Virus record (IMG/VR): IMGVR_UViG_3300030329_001736
Span: 36,093 to 100,092 of that record
Length of the DNA stretch: 64,000 nt
From: a virus
Direction: 5' to 3' (one strand)
Shown here: positions 56,769 through 64,000 of the stretch, piece by piece
Position numbering within the stretch: the stretch's first letter is position 1
Layout: each line of letters starts with the position of its first letter
Notes under the pieces: model-generated
The model's input: the letters and a program-made list of their open reading frames with translations, nothing else
Database searches by the model: none
What the model was told of the DNA's origin: nothing
Program-made: the position numbers and the translations under genes

Positions 56769-57713
56769 ATGGCTATTAATCGCGCTAGTATTGCGAAAGA
56801 ACTTCTTCCCGGTCTGAACGCGGTTTTCGGTATTGAATACAACGAAGTGACGAATGAACATGAAGCACTTTTCGATGTTGAAAATAGCGACCGCGCTTTT
56901 GAGGAAGAAGTCCTATTCACTGGATTCGGTACTGCGCCCGTCAAGGGTGAGGGTGCTGCGGTTCAGTATGATGACGCGCAGGAAAGTTACACTGCTCGTT
57001 ATACGGCTGAAACGATCAGTTTGGCGTTTTCGGTTACCGAAGAGGCTATGGAAGATAACTTGTACGACACGTTTGCCAAGCTTCGGGCGAAGGGTCTTGC
57101 CCGTGCGATGGCTAACACCAAGCAGGTGAAAGCTGCCGATGTATTCAACAACGGCTTTAGCTCGTCCTATCTTGGTGGTGATGGTGTTTCGCTTTTCAGT
57201 GATTCGCATCCTGTCGTGGATGGTGGTACGCAAGACAATGATCTTGATGCGACCGATCTTTCGGAGGCTTCGCTTGAGTCTGCTTTGATCACTATTGCGA
57301 AAGCGAAGGATGATCGTGGCATTCTTATCGGTATTAAGGCTGAGTCGATTCACGTTCCGCCTGATCTTGCTTTCACGGCAGATCAAATTCTTAACAGCAC
57401 GATGTCAACGACTATTGGAGTCAATCCGACTACGGCTGCTAATGGTGCAACGAACGTCAATGATATCAACTCGATTCGTAATCAGGGTCTAGTTCCCGGT
57501 GGTTTCTTTGTGAACCATCGTTTCACTGATACGAACGCTTGGTTCATTAAGACGGACTGCCCGAACGGTGCGAAGATGTTTGTTCGCGCGCCGCTTCAAA
57601 CGAAGATGGAACCGGATTTCGATACGGGTAACCTTCGCTTTAAGTCGCGGGAACGCTACAGCTTCGGCTGGTCTGATTGGCGTGGATTCTACGGAGCCAG
57701 TGGTTCTTCGTAG
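56769..57713 (+). CDS. Major capsid protein
   Basis: 314 residues. AINRASIAKELLPGLNAVFGIEYNEVTNEHEALFDVENSDRAFEEEV starts a known HK97-fold coat family; ETISLAFSVTEEAMEDNLYDTFAKLRAKGLARAMANTKQ and C-terminal MFVRAPLQTKMEPDFDTGNLRFKSRERYSFGWSDWRGFYG complete it. AAAGGAGTAATTAATA precedes the ATG. High-expression codon use and a terminator directly after it support the assignment. Confidence 0.9.
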   Translation: MAINRASIAKELLPGLNAVFGIEYNEVTNEHEALFDVENSDRAFEEEVLFTGFGTAPVKGEGAAVQYDDAQESYTARYTAETISLAFSVTEEAMEDNLYDTFAKLRAKGLARAMANTKQVKAADVFNNGFSSSYLGGDGVSLFSDSHPVVDGGTQDNDLDATDLSEASLESALITIAKAKDDRGILIGIKAESIHVPPDLAFTADQILNSTMSTTIGVNPTTAANGATNVNDINSIRNQGLVPGGFFVNHRFTDTNAWFIKTDCPNGAKMFVRAPLQTKMEPDFDTGNLRFKSRERYSFGWSDWRGFYGASGSS

Positions 57714-57739
57714 GTCTTAACCTGATGTAAAGGGAGTTA

Positions 57740-57771
57740 GGGTAAGAAGTGTATAATAATATTTCTTACCC
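57740..57771 (+). terminator. Terminator after the major capsid gene
   Basis: GGGTAAGAA (57740-57748) pairs perfectly with TTCTTACCC (57763-57771); the flanks (AAAGGGAG and CTCCTTTT) extend the pairing partly, and a T-rich stretch follows. Ends the head unit or lets the capsid mRNA accumulate. Confidence 0.75.
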
Positions 57772-57777
57772 TTCTCC

Positions 57778-57806
57778 TTTTATATTTTGTAGATATGGGT
57801 TATAAT
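57778..57806 (+). promoter_or_regulatory. Possible promoter for the connector/tail genes
   Basis: A perfect -10 box TATAAT (57801-57806) sits 30 bases after the terminator, but the -35 area (TTTTAT) is weak. Downstream ATG 57860 follows AGAAGGATAACATAA. Confidence 0.5.
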
Positions 57807-57859
57807 GTAAAGACATAATTCACATTACATTCTATATATAGAAAAGAAGGATAACATAA

Positions 57860-58165
57860 ATGGCTACGACTATTCGACAAGGTTTTGTAACTGGTAGCGG
57901 TGCTGTTCTTGATGTAGCCTCTAGTGTAACTGTAGCAAATACAAGAATCAGAAGTGTGAATGCTTCTGGTGTAGGTACTTTTCTTATTACAGGAACATCT
58001 ACAACTGACAGAGGTCAGATTAAAGGCAATAACATCAAGTTTGTGAACACGACTGCTAATGATGTTAACGAACTATATTTTCCTGATTTAGGTGTATACA
58101 TGGATAGTAAAGTTATGGTATCTGCACCTACGTCTGCAGCTACGGTAGCAGTTTTCTATGGCTAA
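57860..58165 (+). CDS. Small beta-rich structural protein
   Basis: 101 residues: TIRQGFVTGSGAVLDVASSVTVANTRIRSVNASGVGTFLITGTSTTDRGQ. Beta-strand repeats with Ser/Thr, size and layout of a decoration or head-fibre protein. Overlaps the adaptor gene by 8 bases. Function unknown. Confidence 0.55.
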   Translation: MATTIRQGFVTGSGAVLDVASSVTVANTRIRSVNASGVGTFLITGTSTTDRGQIKGNNIKFVNTTANDVNELYFPDLGVYMDSKVMVSAPTSAATVAVFYG

Positions 58166-58823
58166 TTATTCTTACCTAGTAGAGGATATTAAACAAGCTT
58201 GTGAGAACGAAGGCACAGAGTTTGTAGACTATATACCTAAGATGGTCAACAGGGCTGAAGAACGTCTAACAAAAGATTTAGACGACTACGGTTTAGTATC
58301 TTATACTGCTATTACTGTTGGAACTGGTGATATTAATGGTAGAGTTTTGACTCTTCCTACAGGAACCAGAATAGTAAAGAATATTAATATCACTGCTAAT
58401 GGAACCAGAATTAATCTTCTACAGAGAACAGATGAATTTATCAATGATTTTTGGCCTGTAGTTGCTTCTACTGGTACTCCTAAATATTATTCCCCTAGAA
58501 CCAATAATACTGTAGGTATTGCACCTACCCCCTCTTCTGCATTTTCTGGGGAAGTTGTTCATATATCACGACCTGTTACTTTAAATACTTCTACCTCAAC
58601 AAATTATTTTACTGATTTTTGTTACGATCTTCTGTTCTTTGCCTCTATGGTAGAAGCTATGTTATTTCAAAAAGATTTTCCGGGGGCGCAGCTTTACGAA
58701 CAAAAGTATGCCCAAGTTCTTGAACTTCAACGAAACCAAGCTAGACGTACAAGAAGAGATGATATGCAAGCTCCAGCTAGTCCTGCAGGTGCCGATGATA
58801 ATCTTGTACCTAACACTAACTAA
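58158..58823 (+). CDS. Head-tail adaptor protein (SU10-adaptor-like)
   Basis: 221 residues. NYSYLVEDIKQACENEGTEFVDYIPKMVNRAEERLTKDLDDYGL is the opening of phage adaptor proteins of the SU10/gp11-like kind, which bind under the portal. YFTDFCYDLLFFASMVEAMLFQKDFPGAQLYEQKYAQVLELQRNQARR forms the C-terminal helices that dock to the portal. Pro/Ala-rich end. Expected in the neck of a short-tailed virion. Confidence 0.8.
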   Translation: MANYSYLVEDIKQACENEGTEFVDYIPKMVNRAEERLTKDLDDYGLVSYTAITVGTGDINGRVLTLPTGTRIVKNINITANGTRINLLQRTDEFINDFWPVVASTGTPKYYSPRTNNTVGIAPTPSSAFSGEVVHISRPVTLNTSTSTNYFTDFCYDLLFFASMVEAMLFQKDFPGAQLYEQKYAQVLELQRNQARRTRRDDMQAPASPAGADDNLVPNTN

Positions 58824-58841
58824 TAGAAAGGACTAGACTTT

Positions 58842-60215
58842 ATGACTAGAGCAGAAAAAGATAAAGCTATTGGCGAAGCAATGGATAAAGGTGGTTCAGC
58901 AGCAGTTATGAAACTAAGAAGGAAGTGGAAAAGGGAAGCTGCTGAAAAAAAGAGAAGAATTGAAGAAGGAAAGACACCTACATCTAGAGATAGTAGTAGT
59001 GATCTAGCTGTTTCTAGAACTCCAGAAAATATTAATAAAGGTCGATCTGCTGCTCTTAATACTCTTCTTGTAGCAGTTCCCGGTGGTTGGATTGTAAAGG
59101 CAGGGAGATTCGCTGGTAGAGTTTTTAAAACTAGAGAAGCAGCTAAAAAAGCTGCGGGAAAATTAAAACCTCCTAAATCTACAGATAAACCAAAGGTACA
59201 TGGTAGAGTAGTTAAAAAGAAACCTAAGTTGTACCCACAGTCGAAGGTTTGGCCTAAGAAATCTACATCTGAAGCTGCACCTAAACCTAAAGCTAAACCT
59301 AAACCTACACCTGCACCTAAACCTGTAGCTGCACCTAAACCTAAACCTAAACCTAAAGCTAAACCTAAACCTAAACCTAAAAAGGTAGAGACTCCTCCTC
59401 CTCCTCCTGCAAGAGGGATGAGAGTTAGGCGGCGCAAACCTGAACCTAAACCAGAAGCAGAAGTAGTGAATCCTAATGCTGCTTTCGCTCAAGGGCGAAT
59501 GGGTACTGGTCCGCGTAAATTAGTAACAAGACCAAGACCAAAACAAAAGCCAAAACCTCCTGCTGTTGCAGGTAAACCTCCTGCTGTTGTAGCTAAACCT
59601 CCTGCTGTCAGAAATCCTACAAGTCCAAGACCTAGAACAGAAAGACCTAAACCTCCTCCTCCTAAAGGTTCTAAGTCTAGTCCAAGACCACCAAGGAATA
59701 GGAGGCCTAATCCGTTAACAGCAATACCTCCTGCAGTAGCGAACACACCTACACCAAAACCTCCTAAGAAGAGAGCAAAGGATGAGGTATTTGATACTGA
59801 TCTTGTAGCTACAGCTAGTAAGAAATTAAAAAAACCAAAAAAATCAAGTTCAAATATAGATAATGATTTTTTTGATACTCCTTCTGGTGTGACCAAAAAG
59901 AAATCTACAACTAAATCTACAACTAAATCTAACAAGAATCCTCATTGGAGAGAAATTAAAAAAGTTTCTGATCTTTTAGGTGTTAAGTATGAAGTTCCTG
60001 TACTAGATAATCAAGGACTACCTACTGATCCAGATATGAGAGAAGCATCACTAGTTAGTGATTCTACAGGAGGACTAATAGGAAGAAAAAGAAAAGCTAC
60101 TAAAGTTAAAATTAAAAAGAAACCTTCAACAAAGAAAAAATATACCCGTGTAGCAAGAAAAAGAAGAGGCGGATTTATGGGCAAAGGAGCCGGATGCGCT
60201 AAAAGAGGATATTAA
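58842..60215 (+). CDS. Lys-Pro-rich basic protein with KP repeats
   Basis: 457 residues, extremely basic. Residues ~145-190 are tandem KPKPKAKP-type repeats from a CCTAAA hexamer (59281-59385). Further KPP/AVVAKPP repeats follow to ~270. The C-terminus carries TGGLIGRKRKATKVKIKKKP and ends RRGGFMGKGAGCAKRGY, an end I recall on basic marine-phage proteins. Likely binds packaged DNA or bridges the virion interior; no enzyme motif. Confidence 0.65.
   Translation: MTRAEKDKAIGEAMDKGGSAAVMKLRRKWKREAAEKKRRIEEGKTPTSRDSSSDLAVSRTPENINKGRSAALNTLLVAVPGGWIVKAGRFAGRVFKTREAAKKAAGKLKPPKSTDKPKVHGRVVKKKPKLYPQSKVWPKKSTSEAAPKPKAKPKPTPAPKPVAAPKPKPKPKAKPKPKPKKVETPPPPPARGMRVRRRKPEPKPEAEVVNPNAAFAQGRMGTGPRKLVTRPRPKQKPKPPAVAGKPPAVVAKPPAVRNPTSPRPRTERPKPPPPKGSKSSPRPPRNRRPNPLTAIPPAVANTPTPKPPKKRAKDEVFDTDLVATASKKLKKPKKSSSNIDNDFFDTPSGVTKKKSTTKSTTKSNKNPHWREIKKVSDLLGVKYEVPVLDNQGLPTDPDMREASLVSDSTGGLIGRKRKATKVKIKKKPSTKKKYTRVARKRRGGFMGKGAGCAKRGY
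59281..59385 (+). repeat. CCTAAA hexamer tandem repeat
   Basis: Imperfect CCTAAA/CCTAAAGCT array coding KP and KA repeats; prone to slippage. Confidence 0.8.
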
Positions 60216-60236
60216 CAAGAAAGATGGAGGTGTTAA

Positions 60237-60470
60237 ATGGCTATATCTAGATCATCAGTAAAGAAACAAGTTACTAAACCTCCATCTAAGAAAAAGAAAG
60301 CTAAGTTAGGTATAGGTAAAAGATTTAAAGATGTTTCTAAAGCTATACAAAAAACAGGTAAATCTAAAGAAGCTGCAGATGCTATAGCTGCAAGCATAGG
60401 AAGAAAGAAGTACGGTAAAAAGAAGTTTGCTAAGTTAGCTTCTAAAGGTAGAAAAAGGAAGGATAGTTAG
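60237..60470 (+). CDS. Very basic small protein (DNA-condensing candidate)
   Basis: 77 residues, about one third Lys/Arg (QVTKPPSKKKKAKLGIGKRF...IGRKKYGKKKFAKLASKGRKRK). AADAIAASIGRKKYGKKKFAKLASKG is a motif of small basic proteins in marine podovirus head/tail blocks. AAGATGGAGGTGTTAA before the ATG. Could neutralise packaged DNA; function inferred from charge. Confidence 0.6.
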   Translation: MAISRSSVKKQVTKPPSKKKKAKLGIGKRFKDVSKAIQKTGKSKEAADAIAASIGRKKYGKKKFAKLASKGRKRKDS

Positions 60471-60471
60471 T

Positions 60472-61146
60472 ATGGCAACTAGCGGCACATATGATTTCTC
60501 TTTAGATATTGATGAAGTCATAGAAGAAGCTATGGAGATGATAGGTGGTGAGCAGACTCTGGGTAATGAACCTAAATCTGCTCGACGTTCTATTAATCTT
60601 CTTCTACAGGATTGGCAGAATAGAGGCATTCTTCTTTGGACTGCTGATACTACAACTGTATCTGTTTCTACTAGTGTCACTTCCTATGCTCTTCCTGATA
60701 GTATTATTGATGTTACTGAAGCTGTTATAGGCAGAGATAATACAGACCTACAAATAGAACGTATTACTATGGAAGAGTATCTAAAGATACCAAGAAAAGG
60801 ACAAAAGGGTAGACCTTCTCAATATGCTATTAGAAGAGGAAGAGATAATATATCTGTTTTTCTTTGGCCTGTTCCAGAAAACACAACAGATGTGTTAAAA
60901 CTAGAACACATAAAATATACTGAAGACGTAAATAAATCTGCAATTCAAACAGCAGATATTTCTCGTAGATTCCTTCCTTGTCTCACTGTTGGTTTAGCAT
61001 ATTTTATGTCAATGAAAAGACCGGGTATTGATGCTGGACGAGTTCAGTTTCTTAATCAAGAGTATGAAAACAGATTACAAAGAGCTATGCATGAAGACAG
61101 AGAAAGAGCTAGTGCCTATTTCAGACCAAGGATAAATAGAGTATAA
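60472..61146 (+). CDS. Tail-tube/connector protein (gp4/gp11-like)
   Basis: 224 residues. FSLDIDEVIEEAMEMIGGEQTLGNEPKSARRSINLLLQDWQNRGILLWT is the opening of short-tail tubular/connector proteins (P22 gp4-like, T7 gp11-like), and ISRRFLPCLTVGLAYFMSMKRPG...RLQRAMHEDRERASAYFRPR the helical end. Works with the adaptor at 58158 and the nozzle candidate at 11810. Confidence 0.75.
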   Translation: MATSGTYDFSLDIDEVIEEAMEMIGGEQTLGNEPKSARRSINLLLQDWQNRGILLWTADTTTVSVSTSVTSYALPDSIIDVTEAVIGRDNTDLQIERITMEEYLKIPRKGQKGRPSQYAIRRGRDNISVFLWPVPENTTDVLKLEHIKYTEDVNKSAIQTADISRRFLPCLTVGLAYFMSMKRPGIDAGRVQFLNQEYENRLQRAMHEDRERASAYFRPRINRV

Positions 61147-61150
61147 TATA

Positions 61151-61429
61151 ATGGCAAGTAATAAAAAAGCTGTAGCTCTTTGTGATATTTGTGGTTTTAA
61201 ATATCCTCATAGAGTTTTAAAGCTTAATAGTTATGGTTTGTTAGTGTGTCCTGAAGATTGGGATGGAGCTTATGATCTAAAGAATCATCCTCAAAACAGA
61301 ACACCAGATGTAAGAGATGATGAGAATATAAAAAATCCTAGACCTCCTTCTAATGAAGACAGGAATGTTTTGTGGCAAAATGCTACTAATAATTGGGAAA
61401 CTTATAACAACTATTGGAATAACGTATAA
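61151..61429 (+). CDS. Zinc-ribbon-like conserved tail-block protein
   Basis: 92 residues. CDICGFKYPHRVLKLNSYGLLVCPEDWDGAYDLKNHPQNRTPDV has a CxxC...C layout that is highly conserved in marine-phage tail blocks. Half a zinc ribbon or a structural Cys site. Its stop overlaps the fibre 2 start (TAATG). Confidence 0.7.
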   Translation: MASNKKAVALCDICGFKYPHRVLKLNSYGLLVCPEDWDGAYDLKNHPQNRTPDVRDDENIKNPRPPSNEDRNVLWQNATNNWETYNNYWNNV

Positions 61430-64000
61430 TGGCTACACTAACAGGTAAAACTATTGCTAATACTTACAAAGACCTTCTTCAGGTCAGTAACAATAATAAT
61501 GGTTTGACAGGGACAGTTCAAACTATTTCTGATGGAGCAGGTACAAACTCTGCTCTACAACTTAGCAATGCTGCTGTTAATATCAATGGCACCTTTCAAT
61601 TAAATGGAGAATCCCTCACTGTTAATGCATCAGCTATTAATAACATGGCTGACATTGGAAGTGCCACAGGCATTATTGTAGTTAATAGTGGTAGTGTATA
61701 CGGAAGAACTTTAACTGCTGGCGCACCAGTTTCTATTACTAATGCTAATGGTACTGCAGGTAATCCAACAATTACTCTTGCTAGTATTGCTAATGTATCT
61801 GGTTCTTATGGACCTTTTACTAACTTTGGAGTTAATGACTACGGACAGATTGTAAGTGCTACGGCAGTAAGTACAAGTGTATCTGTTCCTACTATTAGAG
61901 CTACTGAATTAATTGCACAAACTCTAACTCTAAGTTCTAATGCTAGTATTGTTGGTAATGTTAATGTAGATGGAACTTTTATTGTAGATGGTATTGTAAG
62001 TGCAGCAAGTGATGTTGCTGTGGGTGGTTCTCTTTATGTAACAAGTAATATATCAGTAACAGGAAACACAAAAACAAACTTTCTTCAAGCAGTCAGTGCT
62101 AGTATAGGAAAGTTAAACGTAGGTACTCTAGCTTATGAGTTAGTATCTGTATCTGCACTTACAGCAAATACTCTAACTGTTGTTAGTGCTGCTACATTTA
62201 ATTCTGATGTAACTTTTACAGGTGCTTCTTACAATGCAGTTTGGGATAAATCAGACAATGCATTGGAATTTGGTGATAGTGCAAGATTAATCTTTGGAAC
62301 TGGTGCAGATTTAACAATTTACCATGATGGATCAAACAGTTACATTACTGAGTCGGGAGATGAAACAGGTTCGCTTAACATAAAGGGAACAAATCTATTT
62401 CTTCTTGATGCTGATAATGAATACAAAGTAGGTGCGGTATCAGGTGGTGCAGTAACATTGTATCACGATAATAGTGCAGCAAAACTTGCAACTACATCAA
62501 CTGGTATTAATGTAACAGGTAATGTATCGGCAACAGGTTTTTATGGTGATGGTGCAAATCTTACTAATATACCCGCTCCTTCTTCAGTATCTTCTTTTAC
62601 AATAAACCAACTAGCTGTTGTTAGTTCTGCTGCATTTTCTTGTAATGTAACAGCAACAGCTTTTTATGGTGATGGTTCAAACCTAACCAACTTACCGACT
62701 GCACCTGTTTCAGTATCTGCTTATACAGTAAATCAGCTAACTGTTGTTAGTGTTGCAGATTTTGCTGATAATGTTAAAGCTAAATTTGGCAATAGTGGCG
62801 ATTTAGAAATTTATGCTGCAAGTGGTGGAAGCTATATTAAAGATGTTGGTTCCGGTTCGTTTAATATAATGGGAACAAATTTATTTCTTCTTGATGCCGC
62901 TGGTGAATATAAAGTAGGTGCGGTATCAGGTGGCGCAGTAACATTATACCATGATAATTCAGCAGCAAAACTTGCAACCAAATCTGATGGTATAGATGTT
63001 ACAGGTGAACTTCAAGCAGATAGCCTTGATATTGACGGTAACTCACAATTAGATGGTACGTTAACTGTCGGTGTAGATGATACTGGTTATGACGTTAAGT
63101 TCTACGGTGATACAGCTAGTAGGTATTGGTTGTGGGACACATCAGCAGATGGTGTTGTTCAGAGAGGAACTTTAACTATTGGCGTAGATGACGCAGGACA
63201 TGACGTTAAATTTTTTGGAGATACCGCTAGTGCTTACATGCTTTGGGATGCTAGTCAAGATGACTTGATATTAGGTGGCGCAGCTAGATTGGGAATTGGT
63301 GTTACAAGCCCCCTCTTCCCATCAACGATTGCGGGTGCGGATGGTGCAACCAACATGATGTTGCAGTCAACAGCCGGTCTTTACAGGCTCGGCTTCTACA
63401 ACGACTCATCACAACAGCGTATCTCGACCTACAATACTACTGCCTTGACTTTTGCGATCACCGAATCTGAAAAAATGAGGTTGGACACTGGCGGTCGATT
63501 CTTAATTAACAAAAGCACAACTCAAACAGCGAACGCACCTTTACAAATCGCATCGGCACTTGGGACCGGACAAGTTTTCGTGGGGAATACAAGCGGCACC
63601 GGCTACATGTTTGGTCGTGATAACGTCACCACCGGCAATTTTGTACTTGGCGAGGTGTCTAACGATTCCGACACAAGTGTTACAAATTATCTAAACATTG
63701 CGACCGGCACCGGAAACGCTACGTTTATCGGCATGGTCGGCGTTGGTGTGGTGCCAACCGAAGAACTCCATATCAAGGCATCTGATCCCACGATCAGATT
63801 AGAAGATAGCGACACCGCCGGGCTCGGTTCCTTCATATCTGGTGAGTCCGGAAATTTACTCCTGCAATCTTACAACGCAAACCGAGACATCATCTTCGGA
63901 GAGAACGCTGCCGGTGGTGAGATCATGCGCGTCACTGGGCTGGGGTCCGTCGGGATTGGCACTTCGGCACCCGGCGCAGAACTTGAAATTGCTGGGGATT
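61429..64000 (+). CDS. Tail fibre 2, 3' end outside window
   Basis: At least 857 codons, open to the window edge. N-terminus MATLTGKTIANTYKDLLQVSN is the attachment type seen in marine podovirus fibres, unlike the gp17 type of fibre 1. Residues ~130-610 are AT-rich, with internal repeats (FLLDAxxEYKVGAVSGGAVTLYHDN twice; FYGDGxNLTNxP twice; GVDDxGxDVKFxGDTAS twice). From ~63290 the DNA becomes GC-rich and homologous to fibre 1 (ATNMMLQS...LYRLGFYNDSSQQR; EELHIKAS), ending in a 99/100 bp match. A chimeric fibre. Confidence 0.85.
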   Translation, partial: MATLTGKTIANTYKDLLQVSNNNNGLTGTVQTISDGAGTNSALQLSNAAVNINGTFQLNGESLTVNASAINNMADIGSATGIIVVNSGSVYGRTLTAGAPVSITNANGTAGNPTITLASIANVSGSYGPFTNFGVNDYGQIVSATAVSTSVSVPTIRATELIAQTLTLSSNASIVGNVNVDGTFIVDGIVSAASDVAVGGSLYVTSNISVTGNTKTNFLQAVSASIGKLNVGTLAYELVSVSALTANTLTVVSAATFNSDVTFTGASYNAVWDKSDNALEFGDSARLIFGTGADLTIYHDGSNSYITESGDETGSLNIKGTNLFLLDADNEYKVGAVSGGAVTLYHDNSAAKLATTSTGINVTGNVSATGFYGDGANLTNIPAPSSVSSFTINQLAVVSSAAFSCNVTATAFYGDGSNLTNLPTAPVSVSAYTVNQLTVVSVADFADNVKAKFGNSGDLEIYAASGGSYIKDVGSGSFNIMGTNLFLLDAAGEYKVGAVSGGAVTLYHDNSAAKLATKSDGIDVTGELQADSLDIDGNSQLDGTLTVGVDDTGYDVKFYGDTASRYWLWDTSADGVVQRGTLTIGVDDAGHDVKFFGDTASAYMLWDASQDDLILGGAARLGIGVTSPLFPSTIAGADGATNMMLQSTAGLYRLGFYNDSSQQRISTYNTTALTFAITESEKMRLDTGGRFLINKSTTQTANAPLQIASALGTGQVFVGNTSGTGYMFGRDNVTTGNFVLGEVSNDSDTSVTNYLNIATGTGNATFIGMVGVGVVPTEELHIKASDPTIRLEDSDTAGLGSFISGESGNLLLQSYNANRDIIFGENAAGGEIMRVTGLGSVGIGTSAPGAELEIAGD
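62385..62520 (+). repeat. Internal fibre 2 repeat, copy 1
   Basis: About 136 bases closely match 62871-63008 (coding TNLFLLDA...EYKVGAVSGGAVTLYHDN). Tandem-like duplication of a shaft module. Confidence 0.8.
62871..63008 (+). repeat. Internal fibre 2 repeat, copy 2
   Basis: Partner of 62385-62520. Differences are mostly at third codon positions, so the duplication is older than the fibre 1/fibre 2 match. Confidence 0.8.
63901..64000 (+). repeat. Fibre 2 copy of the 100 bp near-identical repeat
   Basis: Matches 4801-4900 at 99 of 100 bases, same frame, and continues past the window edge. Confidence 0.95.

Noticed and set aside
58820-59492. Long reverse-strand open frames opposite the KP-repeat gene
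   Set aside because: They mirror the repeat (LGLGLGLAL and RFRFRFRF patterns), lack ribosome binding sites and oppose a well-supported gene.
1-64000. Terminal redundancy, i.e. window start joined to window end
   Set aside because: The end lies inside fibre 2 and matches fibre 1 internally, not the first bases of the window; the resemblance is gene homology, not a genome end repeat.

Overview
The window is part of a lytic, short-tailed (podovirus-like), tailed-phage genome, most likely an uncultivated marine phage. Evidence: T7-type replication genes (PolA-family polymerase, primase-helicase, endonuclease I, gp2.5-like SSB), a class II ribonucleotide reductase with ThyX, a portal/scaffold/capsid block, giant internal virion proteins, no tape-measure gene, no integrase, and many small protein families I know from marine phages. 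No phage RNA polymerase is visible. The three well-formed promoters are host sigma-70-like (TTGAC(A/T)-N17-(C/T)AT(A/G)AT type), so transcription probably uses the host enzyme. The host cannot be named from sequence alone; a Gram-negative marine bacterium is suggested by the lipoprotein spanin pair.

Layout: (1) 1-24.5 kb, plus strand: end of a giant polyvalent virion protein, tail fibre 1, a LamG/SPRY-like adhesin, small tail accessory genes, a glycine-rich adhesin, a degenerate QueC-like PP-loop protein, a secreted protein, a second fibre-like protein, a tail protein, then internal virion proteins including a transglycosylase-LysM protein and a 1,268-residue ejection protein. (2) 24.5-47.3 kb, minus strand: nearest the convergence point lie terminase small subunit, spanins, a holin-like gene and two glycosyltransferase genes; then Hsp20, RNR and the replication genes; then a long run of small, tightly overlapping early genes with a tRNA-Arg(UCU). 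(3) 47.0-47.6 kb: divergent AT-rich control region with palindromes, a G-quadruplex motif and a rightward promoter. (4) 47.6-64 kb, plus strand: a cysteine-rich mini-gene overlapping TerL, a 577-residue virion-type protein, portal, GroES-like cochaperonin, scaffold, capsid genes, adaptor/connector proteins, basic proteins, and tail fibre 2, which runs off the window.

How it fits together: early leftward genes appear to start at the control region, where TTTTAC-NN-GTAAAA palindromes stand just upstream of the ribosome binding sites of three successive genes. DNA is copied by PolA, primase-helicase, SSB and nucleases, with nucleotides from RNR and ThyX. Rightward transcription from the control region makes the packaging and head genes. 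The lysis genes and TerS sit together on the minus strand behind a strong promoter that is followed at once by a terminator-like hairpin, a likely attenuated leader.

Most notable: the palindrome set, the metallothionein-like mini-protein at the TerL start, the chimeric fibre 2 sharing a 99/100 bp stretch with fibre 1, the triple-domain glycosyltransferase/methyltransferase/DUF115-like protein, the QueC-like protein in the tail module, and the promoter-terminator pair near 28.7 kb. Start codons were re-chosen for many small genes from ribosome binding sites, and several genes under 60 codons were added by reading the sequence.
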